A stretch of DNA of 64,000 nucleotides, taken from contig JARBJD010000248.1 in the NCBI GenBank assembly GCA_033064195.1, forward strand, positions 49,812 through 113,811. Direction: 5' to 3'. The stretch is from Blattamonas nauphoetae (Eukaryota; Preaxostyla; Oxymonadida). The position numbers were made by a program, and so were the translations under genes. Shown piece after piece: positions 1 through 10,382 of the stretch (its first letter is position 1; the number at the start of each line of letters is the position of its first letter). The notes beneath the pieces are model-generated. The model was given only the letters and a program-made list of their open reading frames with translations, did no database searches and was not told the DNA's origin.

Positions 1-3000
1 CGAAGCATTCAGATCTGCTTTCACGTTAACCAAAGTCGGCCCAAGTGGTGTTCGGAACGAGACAGAGTCAGACTTCATCTTTCGATCACCCTTCATCACT
101 GATTTCACGGAATGGTCAGTGTTGAATTGTATCTGTCCAGGCAGACTCGCGGAGATCGTTCCATTTCCGGTTGTAGCCGATGTGAAATCAACCAGAAACG
201 AGAGACCACCAACCAGTTCCACTGTGAACCCAGATTCAATCGGCAGGTCTGTCCCAACAATCTCAACTGCGAATGAAGACGACGAGCAAGTGAGAGGAGC
301 TGAGATGGATGTGACAATTGGACCAGAAGGAACAGTGAAGGACAAATCTGATGTGATGATCAATTCGCTCGATCCACCTTTCCCAATATTCAGTGTGTAT
401 TTCTTCAGAAACTCGAGATGAGTCGTGTTTTCTTCCCAGCTCGTTTTGAATCTCATCCAGCATTCTGAGGAGGTTTTCACTTCAATCTTCCCATCACTCT
501 CAATCTCTCTCCCATCTGAGGATTTCACAATCATCCTTGTCGTGTCTTGTTTCAGAGCAAACCCTTTCACAATCACAATCACTCCATCCTTCGAAGCCGT
601 CAGTGAATACGATTCGACGGACGACAGGCGAGCAGGCTCGTCAGGTGTGAAGATCGAGAGACCAGAATTCTGGAGGATGGTTGATCCATCGAGGGAGACA
701 GAATCTACTCTGTATTCGTATCCGAACAGCAACTCTGCCGAAGCGTGAGGATAGAACTCGATTGCCTTCGAGACAGACTCGCTCGGGACTGATGAGTCGG
801 TTCGCATCGTGACTGTTCGAATATCGACCTCAGTGTTGCTTGCGGTGGATGATGTCGTTTTTGGGAGTCCCGTCAGATGCATCTTGTAGTCGGTGTTCGG
901 TTGAAGAGCTTGTCCTGTCATCGTCAGCGTCGCTTCGGTTTTCAAAGTGTCAGACAAGCTCCCAATCGCCACACTTGTGATCCGAGAGGGCTCTGTGATC
1001 CTGAACGAGTTTGGAATTGCGTCAATCAGGATCGACGTGAAGGGTGAGACTGTCGAGGTGAGAGAGAAGATCGAGTATGTTGTGTTGAATGAAAGAACTG
1101 GCTGATCTCCAAAAATCGAAACGGACGCAACACTCGAGTTTCTTTCCTCACTCACAGCATCAGAGAACGACACTTCGAATGAAGGACCTGACGATGAGTC
1201 CAGCTTCAGCGTGTACGTTCCTTGAGGAATCTGTCGACCTCGGACAACGATATTCGTTGTGTTTCCACTCGTGTCCAACTCTCCCCAAATCCCAACAATT
1301 CGTGCTGGCTCGTCGGGTGTTGTGAACGACAGACCATCCAACACGAACAGGCTCTTGTCCCCTCGAAGTATCTTCGTCACAGTGTATTTCGTTCCATAAC
1401 TCAGTTCGGCTGAGCTGATTGGATACAGAGACACAATCGTGGAGAGTTCTGTCGAGCTTGACAATGTCAGAGAGAGGTTCGTTTGTTTCCCACTCGGATC
1501 CTTCACAAGCATCGAGTACGAACCAGAGACTAACTTGTTCCCAGTCAGATCTACATTAGTGGTGTTTGGATCGAGTAATGATGCATCAGCGTCAATAAGT
1601 GATGATTCAACTTTGTATCCCGCCAGCACGGCAGCTTCGAGACGATATGAGTTCGTTGATGGAAGCACTGTCGTTGTTGTTGTCCCTTTTCCTGTTGTCG
1701 AGCCTGTCGATCCGAATGTCACAAAGACGAGACGAGGAACAAGTCCACCAGACAGAAGCACACTCATCACTCCACTCACAGCATTCACTGTTGTGATCAT
1801 CACTGTCGATGTCGTCCCAGAATGTGAGACAGAACACGACAAGATCCCAAAACCGAGAGATACGGGGCTGAGAAGAGTTGAGTCTGGCAAATTATCTTTG
1901 CCGAAGTAGATCGTCGGTATTGCAGATGATGAGTCACATCCAATCAGGTTCGAGGCTGGTAAATCCGATTTTCCATGATATGTTAATGAAACATCAGATC
2001 CACCGGAGACTCTTGTGGCGACATTGTCACGGAAGAGGAGATCAGTATATTTGATCGGTATGAGTGAATTCATTAAGAAGACTCCTCCATGCACATCTTT
2101 ATTGTTCAGAAATGACGTATTGGAAATGGTTGATAATAACAGGTTTTGATGACCGACCGCTCCGCCTCGGTCAGCTGTGTTTCCGAAAAATGTGCTCTCC
2201 TGCACGGACACTGTTGCGAGGTAAAAAGTTGCGAGAGCACCGCCAGAATCACCCGTTGTACAGTTCGTAAAACTGGATTGTTTGATCGTGATTGTCGAAG
2301 CAGGGGTCAGATTCTCGCCGGCCCCCCGAAAGCACACCGCGCCTCCATCTGCGCTTGGTCCAGTGGCTGTGCAGTTGTGGAAGGCGCAGAGAGAGATGGT
2401 CACATTCGCCTGGGTTTTTACCAAAGCGATCGCAGCTCCTCCAACATTATCATCACCACTCGACGAGGTTGTCGTCATGTGGCGGAAGGTGCATGATGTG
2501 AAGGTCAGTGTTGCAGCGTCAATACTACCGTACTCAAAGCGGCCGCCCTTCGTGAAGTCTTTGTTGGAGGCGGATGAGCAGTGGGCGAAAGAGGAGTTCG
2601 AGCAGAGCACATTCCCACCCATGTTCATGTCACGGATCGCCGTTCCACAGAAATGGTTCGTGCTTCCGAGTATTGAGCAGCCAATCACTTTCTGAGTCAG
2701 GCGAAGTCGGTTTGTTGTCATGGCACATCCGAAAGTGAGCGAGCTCACATTCACAAAAGAGGACGATATAAGAGTTGTTGTGCAGATTTCTTGGTTAGGC
2801 TGGCCATCTGAATGTGGGATCTCGTTTTGATGGTTCTTGTCCATTTCGAGGAGTGGGCCGCTTTTTCCGATGAGCGATAATGAAAAGGAGAGATTGGAGC
2901 CAGTCACAGAGATCGTTTCTTCACTCGATTGGTCGGTTTGTTTGTTATTCGTCGATGAAGGATCATTTGGGTGAGTATTCCGATCGAGGCCAACAAATGG

Positions 3001-3561
3001 ATGGAGGAAAGAAGATTCCGAAGAGTCGTGAGAACAAATCACAATTGTGATCGTTGTTGAACACTCTGGTTTCGGCTGAGATACAACGAGAGGAGAGCAT
3101 TCCACTGATGACCTGATCAAGCACCCCACCATCTCAACTGCTGACTCCTCAACGAAACACACTCGTCCTCCCTTCCACACTGACAGAATCAGACTTTTCA
3201 GAGTCAATGAGCTGTTCGTCACAATAAAAATGGATGGGTGAGCCTTCTGGATAGAAATGGATGGGTTAATTGGGACATTGTTTGTTGAGAATTGTTGAGA
3301 TTGGTTCGAGTGAACAAGCATCGTGTTTCGTCCTTCAATCTCAACTTTCTGGGAGATAATGTTCTGGCCATCGGTGTGGAATGATCCTTCACCCAGATGA
3401 AACTTAATCGTTTCATTCCCATGACGTCGCAGGTGTGATAATTGTTGGCGGTGCAGAGCTTCGAAAAGTGGGAGTGAAGAGAGTTGATATCCAAAAGAAG
3501 TGTGACTCGCGCCATCTCGACAGGCCAATAGAGTCGAGAGGCTTATCCAGAGAAGAATCAT
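1..3561 (-). CDS. Large surface protein, beta-helix plus TIG-like repeats (3' end outside window)
   Basis: An uninterrupted minus-strand frame begins at the ATG at 3561 and is still open at position 1 (1187 codons seen), so the C-terminus, including any membrane anchor, is outside the window. Residues 1-20 form a signal peptide (MILLWISLSTLLA). Roughly residues 130-560 contain repeated short beta-strand units of the parallel beta-helix type, with recurring CAFHNCTA, GGAV and GNTADRGGAV motifs as in polymorphic outer-membrane-like repeats. From about residue 580 there are repeated modules of about 100 residues that begin with F(R/T)TP-x-x-P or PDEPAR, resembling TIG/Ig-like folds. N-x-S/T sites are frequent. 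The same architecture and motifs occur in the genes at 20068 and 37264, so this is one paralogous family. Likely displayed or secreted; ligand unknown. Plus-strand ORFs here are antisense shadows. Confidence 0.85.
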   Translation of the reverse strand, partial: MILLWISLSTLLACRDGASHTSFGYQLSSLPLFEALHRQQLSHLRRHGNETIKFHLGEGSFHTDGQNIISQKVEIEGRNTMLVHSNQSQQFSTNNVPINPSISIQKAHPSIFIVTNSSLTLKSLILSVWKGGRVCFVEESAVEMVGCLIRSSVECSPLVVSQPKPECSTTITIVICSHDSSESSFLHPFVGLDRNTHPNDPSSTNNKQTDQSSEETISVTGSNLSFSLSLIGKSGPLLEMDKNHQNEIPHSDGQPNQEICTTTLISSSFVNVSSLTFGCAMTTNRLRLTQKVIGCSILGSTNHFCGTAIRDMNMGGNVLCSNSSFAHCSSASNKDFTKGGRFEYGSIDAATLTFTSCTFRHMTTTSSSGDDNVGGAAIALVKTQANVTISLCAFHNCTATGPSADGGAVCFRGAGENLTPASTITIKQSSFTNCTTGDSGGALATFYLATVSVQESTFFGNTADRGGAVGHQNLLLSTISNTSFLNNKDVHGGVFLMNSLIPIKYTDLLFRDNVATRVSGGSDVSLTYHGKSDLPASNLIGCDSSSAIPTIYFGKDNLPDSTLLSPVSLGFGILSCSVSHSGTTSTVMITTVNAVSGVMSVLLSGGLVPRLVFVTFGSTGSTTGKGTTTTTVLPSTNSYRLEAAVLAGYKVESSLIDADASLLDPNTTNVDLTGNKLVSGSYSMLVKDPSGKQTNLSLTLSSSTELSTIVSLYPISSAELSYGTKYTVTKILRGDKSLFVLDGLSFTTPDEPARIVGIWGELDTSGNTTNIVVRGRQIPQGTYTLKLDSSSGPSFEVSFSDAVSEERNSSVASVSIFGDQPVLSFNTTYSIFSLTSTVSPFTSILIDAIPNSFRITEPSRITSVAIGSLSDTLKTEATLTMTGQALQPNTDYKMHLTGLPKTTSSTASNTEVDIRTVTMRTDSSVPSESVSKAIEFYPHASAELLFGYEYRVDSVSLDGSTILQNSGLSIFTPDEPARLSSVESYSLTASKDGVIVIVKGFALKQDTTRMIVKSSDGREIESDGKIEVKTSSECWMRFKTSWEENTTHLEFLKKYTLNIGKGGSSELIITSDLSFTVPSGPIVTSISAPLTCSSSSFAVEIVGTDLPIESGFTVELVGGLSFLVDFTSATTGNGTISASLPGQIQFNTDHSVKSVMKGDRKMKSDSVSFRTPLGPTLVNVKADLNAS

Positions 3562-3942
3562 GGTTTTATGTTGATCAAACCGTTCTTTCAACTTCTCGTT
3601 AGTTGCGTTGATTGTCACAACTTTCTGAAATCGGAGAAATAGAGTCAGTCATGTTGATACTATTGCGAAGGGTCCGATCAACTTTTTCTTGAGAACAGTG
3701 GTCAAAGTCTGATGAAGATAGGTTGCTTTTCAAGAATGAAGAGGTGAGAATCAACTTCACGGGAGTATTTAGACAAGCGAGCGGACAGAGCGTGGTAAAG
3801 CAGAAACTTGAATGAAACAGTCAAGTGGCCAACATTGACCATGCCCTCCTTCGATGATTCGCAAAAGTGGAGAAAATCATCAGATAATCAAGTGAAAGCA
3901 AAGTGGAGAACGAAAGAAAGGAAGGGATGTGGAAGAAACGAC
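3562..3942. other. Intergenic region
   Basis: About 380 bp between the start of the surface-protein gene and the stop codon of the beta-propeller-like gene. It should hold the promoter of the former and the 3' untranslated region of the latter. No RNA gene or repeat was recognised. Confidence 0.5.
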
Positions 3943-6384
3943 TTAGTCAATCGCAACGGAATGAGAAGAAGAACTCAACAGAGCGTCGAAGGACGTGGTG
4001 AGAATCGCAGAATGAAACTGAATCTGAAGGAGATGAAGAAGAGAGGGACAGACAGTAAGGGTGTTGAGGAAGGAGGATGGGTGAGGGATTGCCTCAGGGA
4101 GTGTCTGAGGGATTGGGGATACGAGTGGTTGAGGGAGTGTTTGCGTGATCGGCTGTGGGAGTGATTGGGGGTGTGATTGGGATTGTGGGTTTTGGTGAGG
4201 GAGGGAGCGGGTGAGGGGGAGCGGTTGGAAGAGGGCGAGGGGATGGGTCGGTCGGACGATGAGGATGGTGGGATCGTCGGAGCTGACCTCGCTGCTGTCC
4301 ACGTCGCAGAGAGGGAGGGAGAAGAGCTGAGGGAAAAGAGAACATGAAAAGCGAGAGCAACACACCACAATCTTCTCTGCCTCCCCAACCTCCATCCACA
4401 TCTTCTCGCCTTCCTCAATCAGAACACGCCCGGCCACCCACAGCCCATCCTTCCTCTCACTCACTATTTCCATGTCGTCGTCCCCTTCCCCATTCCACTC
4501 CATCCCATCTCCTCTGCGTGTGTTGCCATGTGCGTCGCCGAGTGAGTGGATGAGCGACGAGAGTTCGGGGGAAAGAGGGAGGGAGTGTGGGAGAAGGAGA
4601 CGGCAGGCGAATGACCGAACACGACAACCATATCCCGCCTCAGCTTTCGGATTCAGCAACATCTGAATCCCGTCCGCTCCCTCTTTGATCTCTCCAATCT
4701 CTGTTTCCATCCTTTTCTCTCCTTCATCGTCTCTGTATCCGGCTCGGATCTCTTCCTCGACCACTTTGTACACGTGGAGTCCCGAGTTCGTTGAAGCGAT
4801 CAGAAATCCGGACGTGTGGTGGAATATAATGGGAGTGAAATCGAGGAGGTGAGTGGACGCATTGGGTGAACCATTGGAAGGCTGATAAGAAGGAGAGGTG
4901 AAGGGAGACGAAGAGGATACCACATCTTGGCTGAATCCCCTCATGACGAATGTGGGCTCAGACTGAGAAAGGTTCTGGGTGACATGCCACACCTGCAATT
5001 GGCCGTGCGTGCTCATTGTGAGAATCATCCCGCCATGTCCTCCGGCAATTTTGATGGGTTTGTCCGTGAAGGACGGAACATGTGACGCAGGTAAAGAGGC
5101 AAGGATACATTGCCCAGAAACTAGGGTAATGTCCACAAAACCGACGCGTGACCTGTTTGTGAGGATGCAGAGGTGTGTCGGAGAGATGGCGGTCGATTTT
5201 GTGAGTGAAGGATAAAACGATGATGAGATGATGTGTTCGCCTTCGTCGAAATTGAATGACATGGATTTTGTGAGGACAAGACGATTCTTCAGCAGCTGGA
5301 GTTGCTGCACCTCACCGCTCCTCCAAACGATGACAATCGAAGGGACTTCCTTTCTTTCGAAGAAAACCTGAACAGCTTTGTCGTCTTTGGTTGGCTTCGT
5401 GGAAGAAAGTGCGATTCGCTTAATTGAGCCCCGACAAAGCATGCTTTGGAGACCAGTGACAGAGTAGTGAGTGCCTGCAACGACAAATAGGCCAACGGTT
5501 CCATTCTGAGTAACACACACAACCCTCATGGACGGAATTCCTGGTTGATACTCTGCTCGACCCATTTCTTCCGCATCCATCAAAACAATCCCATTATCGC
5601 GTGAAAAACGATTGTTGCTGACAAGATCAAACACTCTGTGCCTTGTCATGAGTTGAGAATTGAGCGACTCGTGTCGAGAAGAATTCCGATAGTTTGTGGG
5701 AGGCAATGGATAGAGAGCAAGATATCCCTGACTATCGCCAACCAACACACATCCAAGACAAGATTTGAGAGTATCAACTGTCTCACTTGGAGACAAATAA
5801 CGCTTGAGGACTGTTGTAATATCTGTTGATGGCTGCGTGTTTGGAGATGTTTGGAAAGTGTCCTTGTATTTGGGGTAGCCTCGAGCAATGTCGTAGTCGG
5901 AGTAGATCGCTGGAAGGAAAACACTTGCTGTCGGTCGAGCTGGGTTGGATGGATCATCAATCGGTGCGAGATAATGGCAAACAGATCCAACCGTTTCATT
6001 CCCACCAGCTGTTCCTTTGACAATGGTTGTGAGATCATAGAAATCTATCCTGTTGTCATTTGATGTTGTAACGGCGAGATTTGAGTGTGGATGAAGAGAA
6101 ATGGACAACAAAGTTGAGAGGTGAGATCGGATGGTACCCTTTTGCTCAAGATTGAGATTGCTCGATGTTGGAGGAAAGGATTGCTGGAAGAATCGTCTTT
6201 CTGAGTTGGATAAGAGACGAGGCTGCGAGAGACGCTGCGGTTCAGGCGATTCGGTGCTGGATGTGTCTGTGTCGGTGTCGAATGCAGAATCGGAGTGCGA
6301 GAGAGACGACGGGCGAGAGGGTGGAGTTGGAGTGTGGCGCGAAGGAGGAGAGAAGATTCGTTGGAACCGTTCTTCTTTCAGCTC
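3943..6384 (-). CDS. Beta-propeller-like protein region, probably the C-terminal part of the upstream CH gene
   Basis: The minus-strand frame is open from 6384 down to the stop at 3943. It has no ATG in its first roughly 270 bases, nor before about residue 150 of the conserved part; the first propeller-like strands (ISLHPHSNLAVTTSNDNRI) therefore lack an initiator. Several segments look like WD40/beta-propeller blades, for example SNDNRIDFYDL, GLFVVAGTH, IVIVWRSGEVQQLQL and MSTHGQLQVWHV. The last 70 residues contain a Pro/Gln/Ser/His-rich low-complexity stretch. The upstream CH-domain frame ends at TAA 6385-6387 in exactly the same phase, so the two are best read as one gene interrupted by an in-frame stop or by an unrecognised intron starting at GTAAGAG just after 6387. 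No specific family was recognised. Confidence 0.55.
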   Translation of the reverse strand, partial: ELKEERFQRIFSPPSRHTPTPPSRPSSLSHSDSAFDTDTDTSSTESPEPQRLSQPRLLSNSERRFFQQSFPPTSSNLNLEQKGTIRSHLSTLLSISLHPHSNLAVTTSNDNRIDFYDLTTIVKGTAGGNETVGSVCHYLAPIDDPSNPARPTASVFLPAIYSDYDIARGYPKYKDTFQTSPNTQPSTDITTVLKRYLSPSETVDTLKSCLGCVLVGDSQGYLALYPLPPTNYRNSSRHESLNSQLMTRHRVFDLVSNNRFSRDNGIVLMDAEEMGRAEYQPGIPSMRVVCVTQNGTVGLFVVAGTHYSVTGLQSMLCRGSIKRIALSSTKPTKDDKAVQVFFERKEVPSIVIVWRSGEVQQLQLLKNRLVLTKSMSFNFDEGEHIISSSFYPSLTKSTAISPTHLCILTNRSRVGFVDITLVSGQCILASLPASHVPSFTDKPIKIAGGHGGMILTMSTHGQLQVWHVTQNLSQSEPTFVMRGFSQDVVSSSSPFTSPSYQPSNGSPNASTHLLDFTPIIFHHTSGFLIASTNSGLHVYKVVEEEIRAGYRDDEGEKRMETEIGEIKEGADGIQMLLNPKAEAGYGCRVRSFACRLLLPHSLPLSPELSSLIHSLGDAHGNTRRGDGMEWNGEGDDDMEIVSERKDGLWVAGRVLIEEGEKMWMEVGEAEKIVVCCSRFSCSLFPQLFSLPLCDVDSSEVSSDDPTILIVRPTHPLALFQPLPLTRSLPHQNPQSQSHPQSLPQPITQTLPQPLVSPIPQTLPEAIPHPSSFLNTLTVCPSLLHLLQIQFHSAILTTSFDALLSSSSHSVAID

Positions 6385-9300
6385 TTACATCTCCACCTCT
6401 CCCTTCTCCTCTCTCCTCCCCTTCCTTCCACTCTCCTTCCGTCCACTCTCCCTCCTCGTCGGTGTGGGTGGCAGGGCAAGCATCACTGGGTTCCTCTCGT
6501 GCGACGATTGAGGCACGGGCTGGTTGTGTTCGAGGCCAGTCTCGCTGGGTACATCGCGCTCTGTGAAGATCACCTCCTTCACTTTCGTCGGCGTCAGTGT
6601 CAGATAGTCTACCATCCGCATCCGCCTCACTTTCTCCTCCGCTCCCTCCCTTCCACTCGCTCCCCTCATCTCTTCACCTGTTCCACCCTCTTCACCACTC
6701 ACTCCCACTCCCACTCCAACCCCCATCCGACGATCAGAAAGCGGCGATGTGTTCCGCTTCACCTCAAAAATCGGAGTCACTGGCTCATCGTCCCGTCCAT
6801 TCCGCTCTCCACACACGCCCACCCTCCCCTCTCCCCCACCGTCCAGCGTTGGTGTCATCAACTTCCCAAACCCCTCCGACCCACTCCCATCCGACCCAAG
6901 CGACGCGTCTGTCATTTCCGAAGTCGAGCGAGTCGGGCTGAACGGGAAGTCGTCGAAGGGCGACTGGAATCCGACGTCGATGGAGAGACTGTGGAAGCGA
7001 GGAAGGCTCTTCGCTGCCATCAGCCTGTGCGTGCTCAGCTCCTCCCGCCCTCTCCTCCCGTCTCGCACCAGTCCCACCGCCACGTCCGAGTCTGCGCGAC
7101 TTCGACCTCCCTCTTCCCGCCCATCCCCTTCCCGATCGCCCCATCGCAGAGGCGAGTCCACGCGCGTCATCCCTCCCACTTGGAACATCTGGCTCTGACT
7201 CTGGCTGTGTCCCATCCGACGAAGCGACAGCAGCGAAGGAGAGCGCGAGTGGAACGGTGTGTGCGAGGTGTGGCACGACATCGGCGAGCTGGCCAACGAA
7301 TTCCCGAAATACCCAAAACCAGGTTCGCCGCGCTGGCTGCGAGGCACAGCAGGAGAGGACGGGTCGAGCGGGAACGAAGGCGAGAGCGAGAGAGTGAAGT
7401 TCACGTTGTCCGAATACGACCGCGGCGACTCCAGTCCCAAAATTTGCACAATGTCCAGTGGTTCTGCCCTCCCCTTCCATCGCCTGTTCCTTTCATGCCC
7501 CATCCCACTTTCGTCCACACCAGATTCGTCGACGGGAGAACACGACTCCAGGTCGAGCATCAGAGGCTGTGTGGGGCGAGGCTGGTGTGGTTGGATCGGG
7601 TGGAGACAGTGGAGAGGCGCCTGCATTGCTGTGCCGTCCTCGTCGGGCGAGCGCTGCGTCTGCTCAGTCTGCCGAAGAGGAGACCCTGCGAACGAGGGCG
7701 ACGAGAAGAACGACGACGAAGGGTTGGAGTGCATGGACGGCTCATTCGACAGTTCGTTCGCTTCCCAGCACATGTACTCCTTGTGCCTCACTCCCAGCCC
7801 AACTGACGACGCCACACACGACACTCCGTCTCCCATCCACTTCTCCTCTTCCTTTTTCCCCTCTTCCTCATCCTTCTCTTTCGCACTCGCCTCGTCAGAT
7901 CGAAGAACAGCGAATGGGGGCGAGAGTGTCGGGTTGTGTGGGTTGAGTGAGGATGGCTGAGTGTCGTCCTCGTCGCGATTCGCTCTGAAAAGCAACACTG
8001 GGATTGTCTCTTCCTTCGATTCCTCGCAACTCGCCAGTCTTGTCGAAGAGACGCCAGCACTCTCTTCCTGTTCGTGTTCGTGCACGGGTTCTCGTTTTGG
8101 CTGAGCAGTTGGAGGAAGCGAGAGTGAAACAATGTTGTGTTCGGTCTCATCCACAGCACTCGTCTGAGACGACAGCGACGTCAGAGGCTGCGACAGCAGT
8201 GTCAGATCGTCCAGATCGCTCTTCGGTGATCCACTCCACATCCCACTCGGCCACTTCGCCACTTCTCCCAATCCCGACGCTTTCCCGCTCTCCTTCCGCC
8301 GCATCTGCTGCCCTCCAACAACCGCCAGTGTCGGCTCTGAAATCGATCCACTCAGCGTCAAGCCTCCCTCTGCCCCCTCATCGCCTGACTTCCTCTCTGC
8401 CCCCACCACACCCACCGAAGCTGGCGTGAGCGGGACTGACAGAAACGCTGCGTCGTCTCCCTCCCTCCCCTGCCTCGTGCTCTCCTCCATGGTCGATGGA
8501 GACAGAACGAACGACGATGAGAGAAGTGGCTGAGTGTCGGGTGGTGGGTGGGATTGGAGTGGATGTGGATTCTTGCCTGGTGCACTTCGAGAGGGGACTG
8601 GGGAAGAGTCGGAGCTGGTTGCGATGATGGGGTTGGGGGAGAGATGGAGGGTTGTGATGTGATCATCCGCCGACGAGTTTTTGTTTGAGAGTGTGGAGGG
8701 CTCTGTGTGGGGAATGGTGTCGTGCGGTTGATGAGTGTGTGGTGAAGTGTTGTGTTTGGAGAGGGATGAGGATGGAGTTGTTTGTGTTCGGGAAACCAAC
8801 GAGCCGCTCGTTAAATTTGTGTTCTGGTTTTGTTGCGAATTGAAAAACACAGGGTCTGGGACAAAAAGAACTGGAAATTCATCCGAGGACGACGCTTCAG
8901 AGTGTTTTAGTGTGTTGGACTTTGTCTGAGTTAGTTGTGTGTTTATGGAGGATTTTTGTTGAGGAGAGTCCGATTGTGATAGATTTTCTTCTGTTTCTGG
9001 TCGTTTCATGCGGTAATCGTCTGCGAATTTGACAGAATTGCCCAGGGTGCTTCTGGTGTTCATCCAGTCTGCGATGTACGTGATTTTGTTTTCATTAGCT
9101 CCATCATTCGCAATTATTGTTGGAGGAAGTTGTTCTGTGTGCAGTTCACAGTAGATAACATCAAGTTGGAGGAGAATAAATTCCGGGACGTTCGACCGGT
9201 GGAATAATTCTGCTGTGAAGAACACTGGAACTTTAAGGGCTTCTAATCCTGTGAATCCGAGTGAAAGATTGGATATCATTTCACTGTCCGACTCTGGATG

Positions 9301-10052
9301 GTAAAAAACCGATGAGAGCGGGAATGAAGATTGTTGATCTTTGGATAAGTGTTGTTCTGGGTTGTTAGAACATAGTGAGGCAATAAAGCAGAAAATAGTT
9401 CCAGTTCGAAGGAATTTCCATCGTTCATCTGTTTTTGAGAGCTTTGTGACTTCATCTGGGAGTGACAGATTGAAACGAGAGAGAACGGTGTTCAACCATC
9501 CGTTGATCAGCTTCCACCGAGTCCGAATTGGTCGTGAAATGAAGATATCAAACGTCTCGAGCAGGAGATTCACGACAATTCTCTGGTCATTGTGTTCGAA
9601 CACCTGTCTTGCAGTCGGCATTCGCTTCCGTTTCGGAGCGCGACTCCAGAGATATGACAGCGCCTTTTCTATATTCCTCTCACAGGAGATTTGGGAGGTA
9701 TTGTGTTTGATGAGTCCTTGGATTTTGAAGCGGTTCGAGTCTGGAGTTGTGTCGAAAAGGAAATCTGTGATGGTGCAAAATGAACATACTGTCGTTTTCA
9801 CACGAAGAAAGTTTCTCAATTAGTTCACAAAGTGCTTCTCCTGTGAAAAAAATCTCATTTCGCGGGATTTGTCGCCTTGATGGGAGAAGAGCATTCACCC
9901 AATCAAAGAGCTGTAAATAACAACAATAGAGTTCATTAAAAATTTCAAAAATGCAAGAGAAAACAAACCAAATCATATTCGTCTTTGGCTGAAGAAATAG
10001 GTCACATGGCAAGAGAGTGATTTGAAATAAGTTGAGATAGACGGATGATCAT
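6385..10052 (-). CDS. Calponin-homology domain protein with long disordered region
   Basis: Reconstructed exons are 10052..10043, 9988..9969, 9910..9790 and 9740 (or 9764)..6385. The last acceptor is ambiguous: 49-nt and 25-nt introns keep the same frame. The ATG at 10052 gives a 10-nt first exon. Residues 4-50 read KDEYDLLFDWVNALLP...IFFTGEALCELIEKL, a typical first half of a calponin-homology domain; a second CH-like segment follows (LINGWLNTVLSRFN...RTGTIFCFIASLC). Such domains bind actin or microtubules. From about residue 280 the protein is Ser/Pro/Glu-rich and probably disordered. The frame ends at TAA 6385-6387, yet the next codons remain open into a beta-propeller-like region, so this may be the N-terminal part of a longer gene. 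The large plus-strand ORFs inside it (for example 6295-7806) are GC-rich shadows. Confidence 0.65.
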
Positions 10053-10382
10053 AGAGATTAACCGAAATATGAATGGACATACATATACCAATGTCCTTGA
10101 GAATCGATCGTTCTTGGCGGTTCATAAGAATGATGTGAGGACCAGCTAAAGAATCATCAAAGGATGTTGATCAACCCACAGTTCCATATTGATATAACAC
10201 CACCGAATCCAATTTGGCCTCGGACTGATTTCGAACAGAGGAGAGCATCCATTTCCCCATGTTGATTCACATTGCTCTGCGAATGATCACACAGCTCTGA
10301 TCGATCCCATTCATTGTTCTCAATCGTTCGCAGTTCTTCTTTGTCTTGATTTTATGGCTCTTATCTCTCTCATTTACCATAG
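10053..10382. promoter_or_regulatory. Divergent intergenic region, CH gene and serpin
   Basis: About 330 bp separate the ATG of the CH gene (10052, minus) from the ATG of the serpin gene (10383, plus). It should contain both promoters. No recognisable motif was identified. Confidence 0.4.

Noticed and set aside
6295-7806. 503-codon plus-strand ORF
   Set aside because: It is antisense to the CH-domain gene in a GC-rich, stop-poor region; its Arg/His-rich product has no domain, whereas the minus frame continues a CH protein with sensible splice sites.
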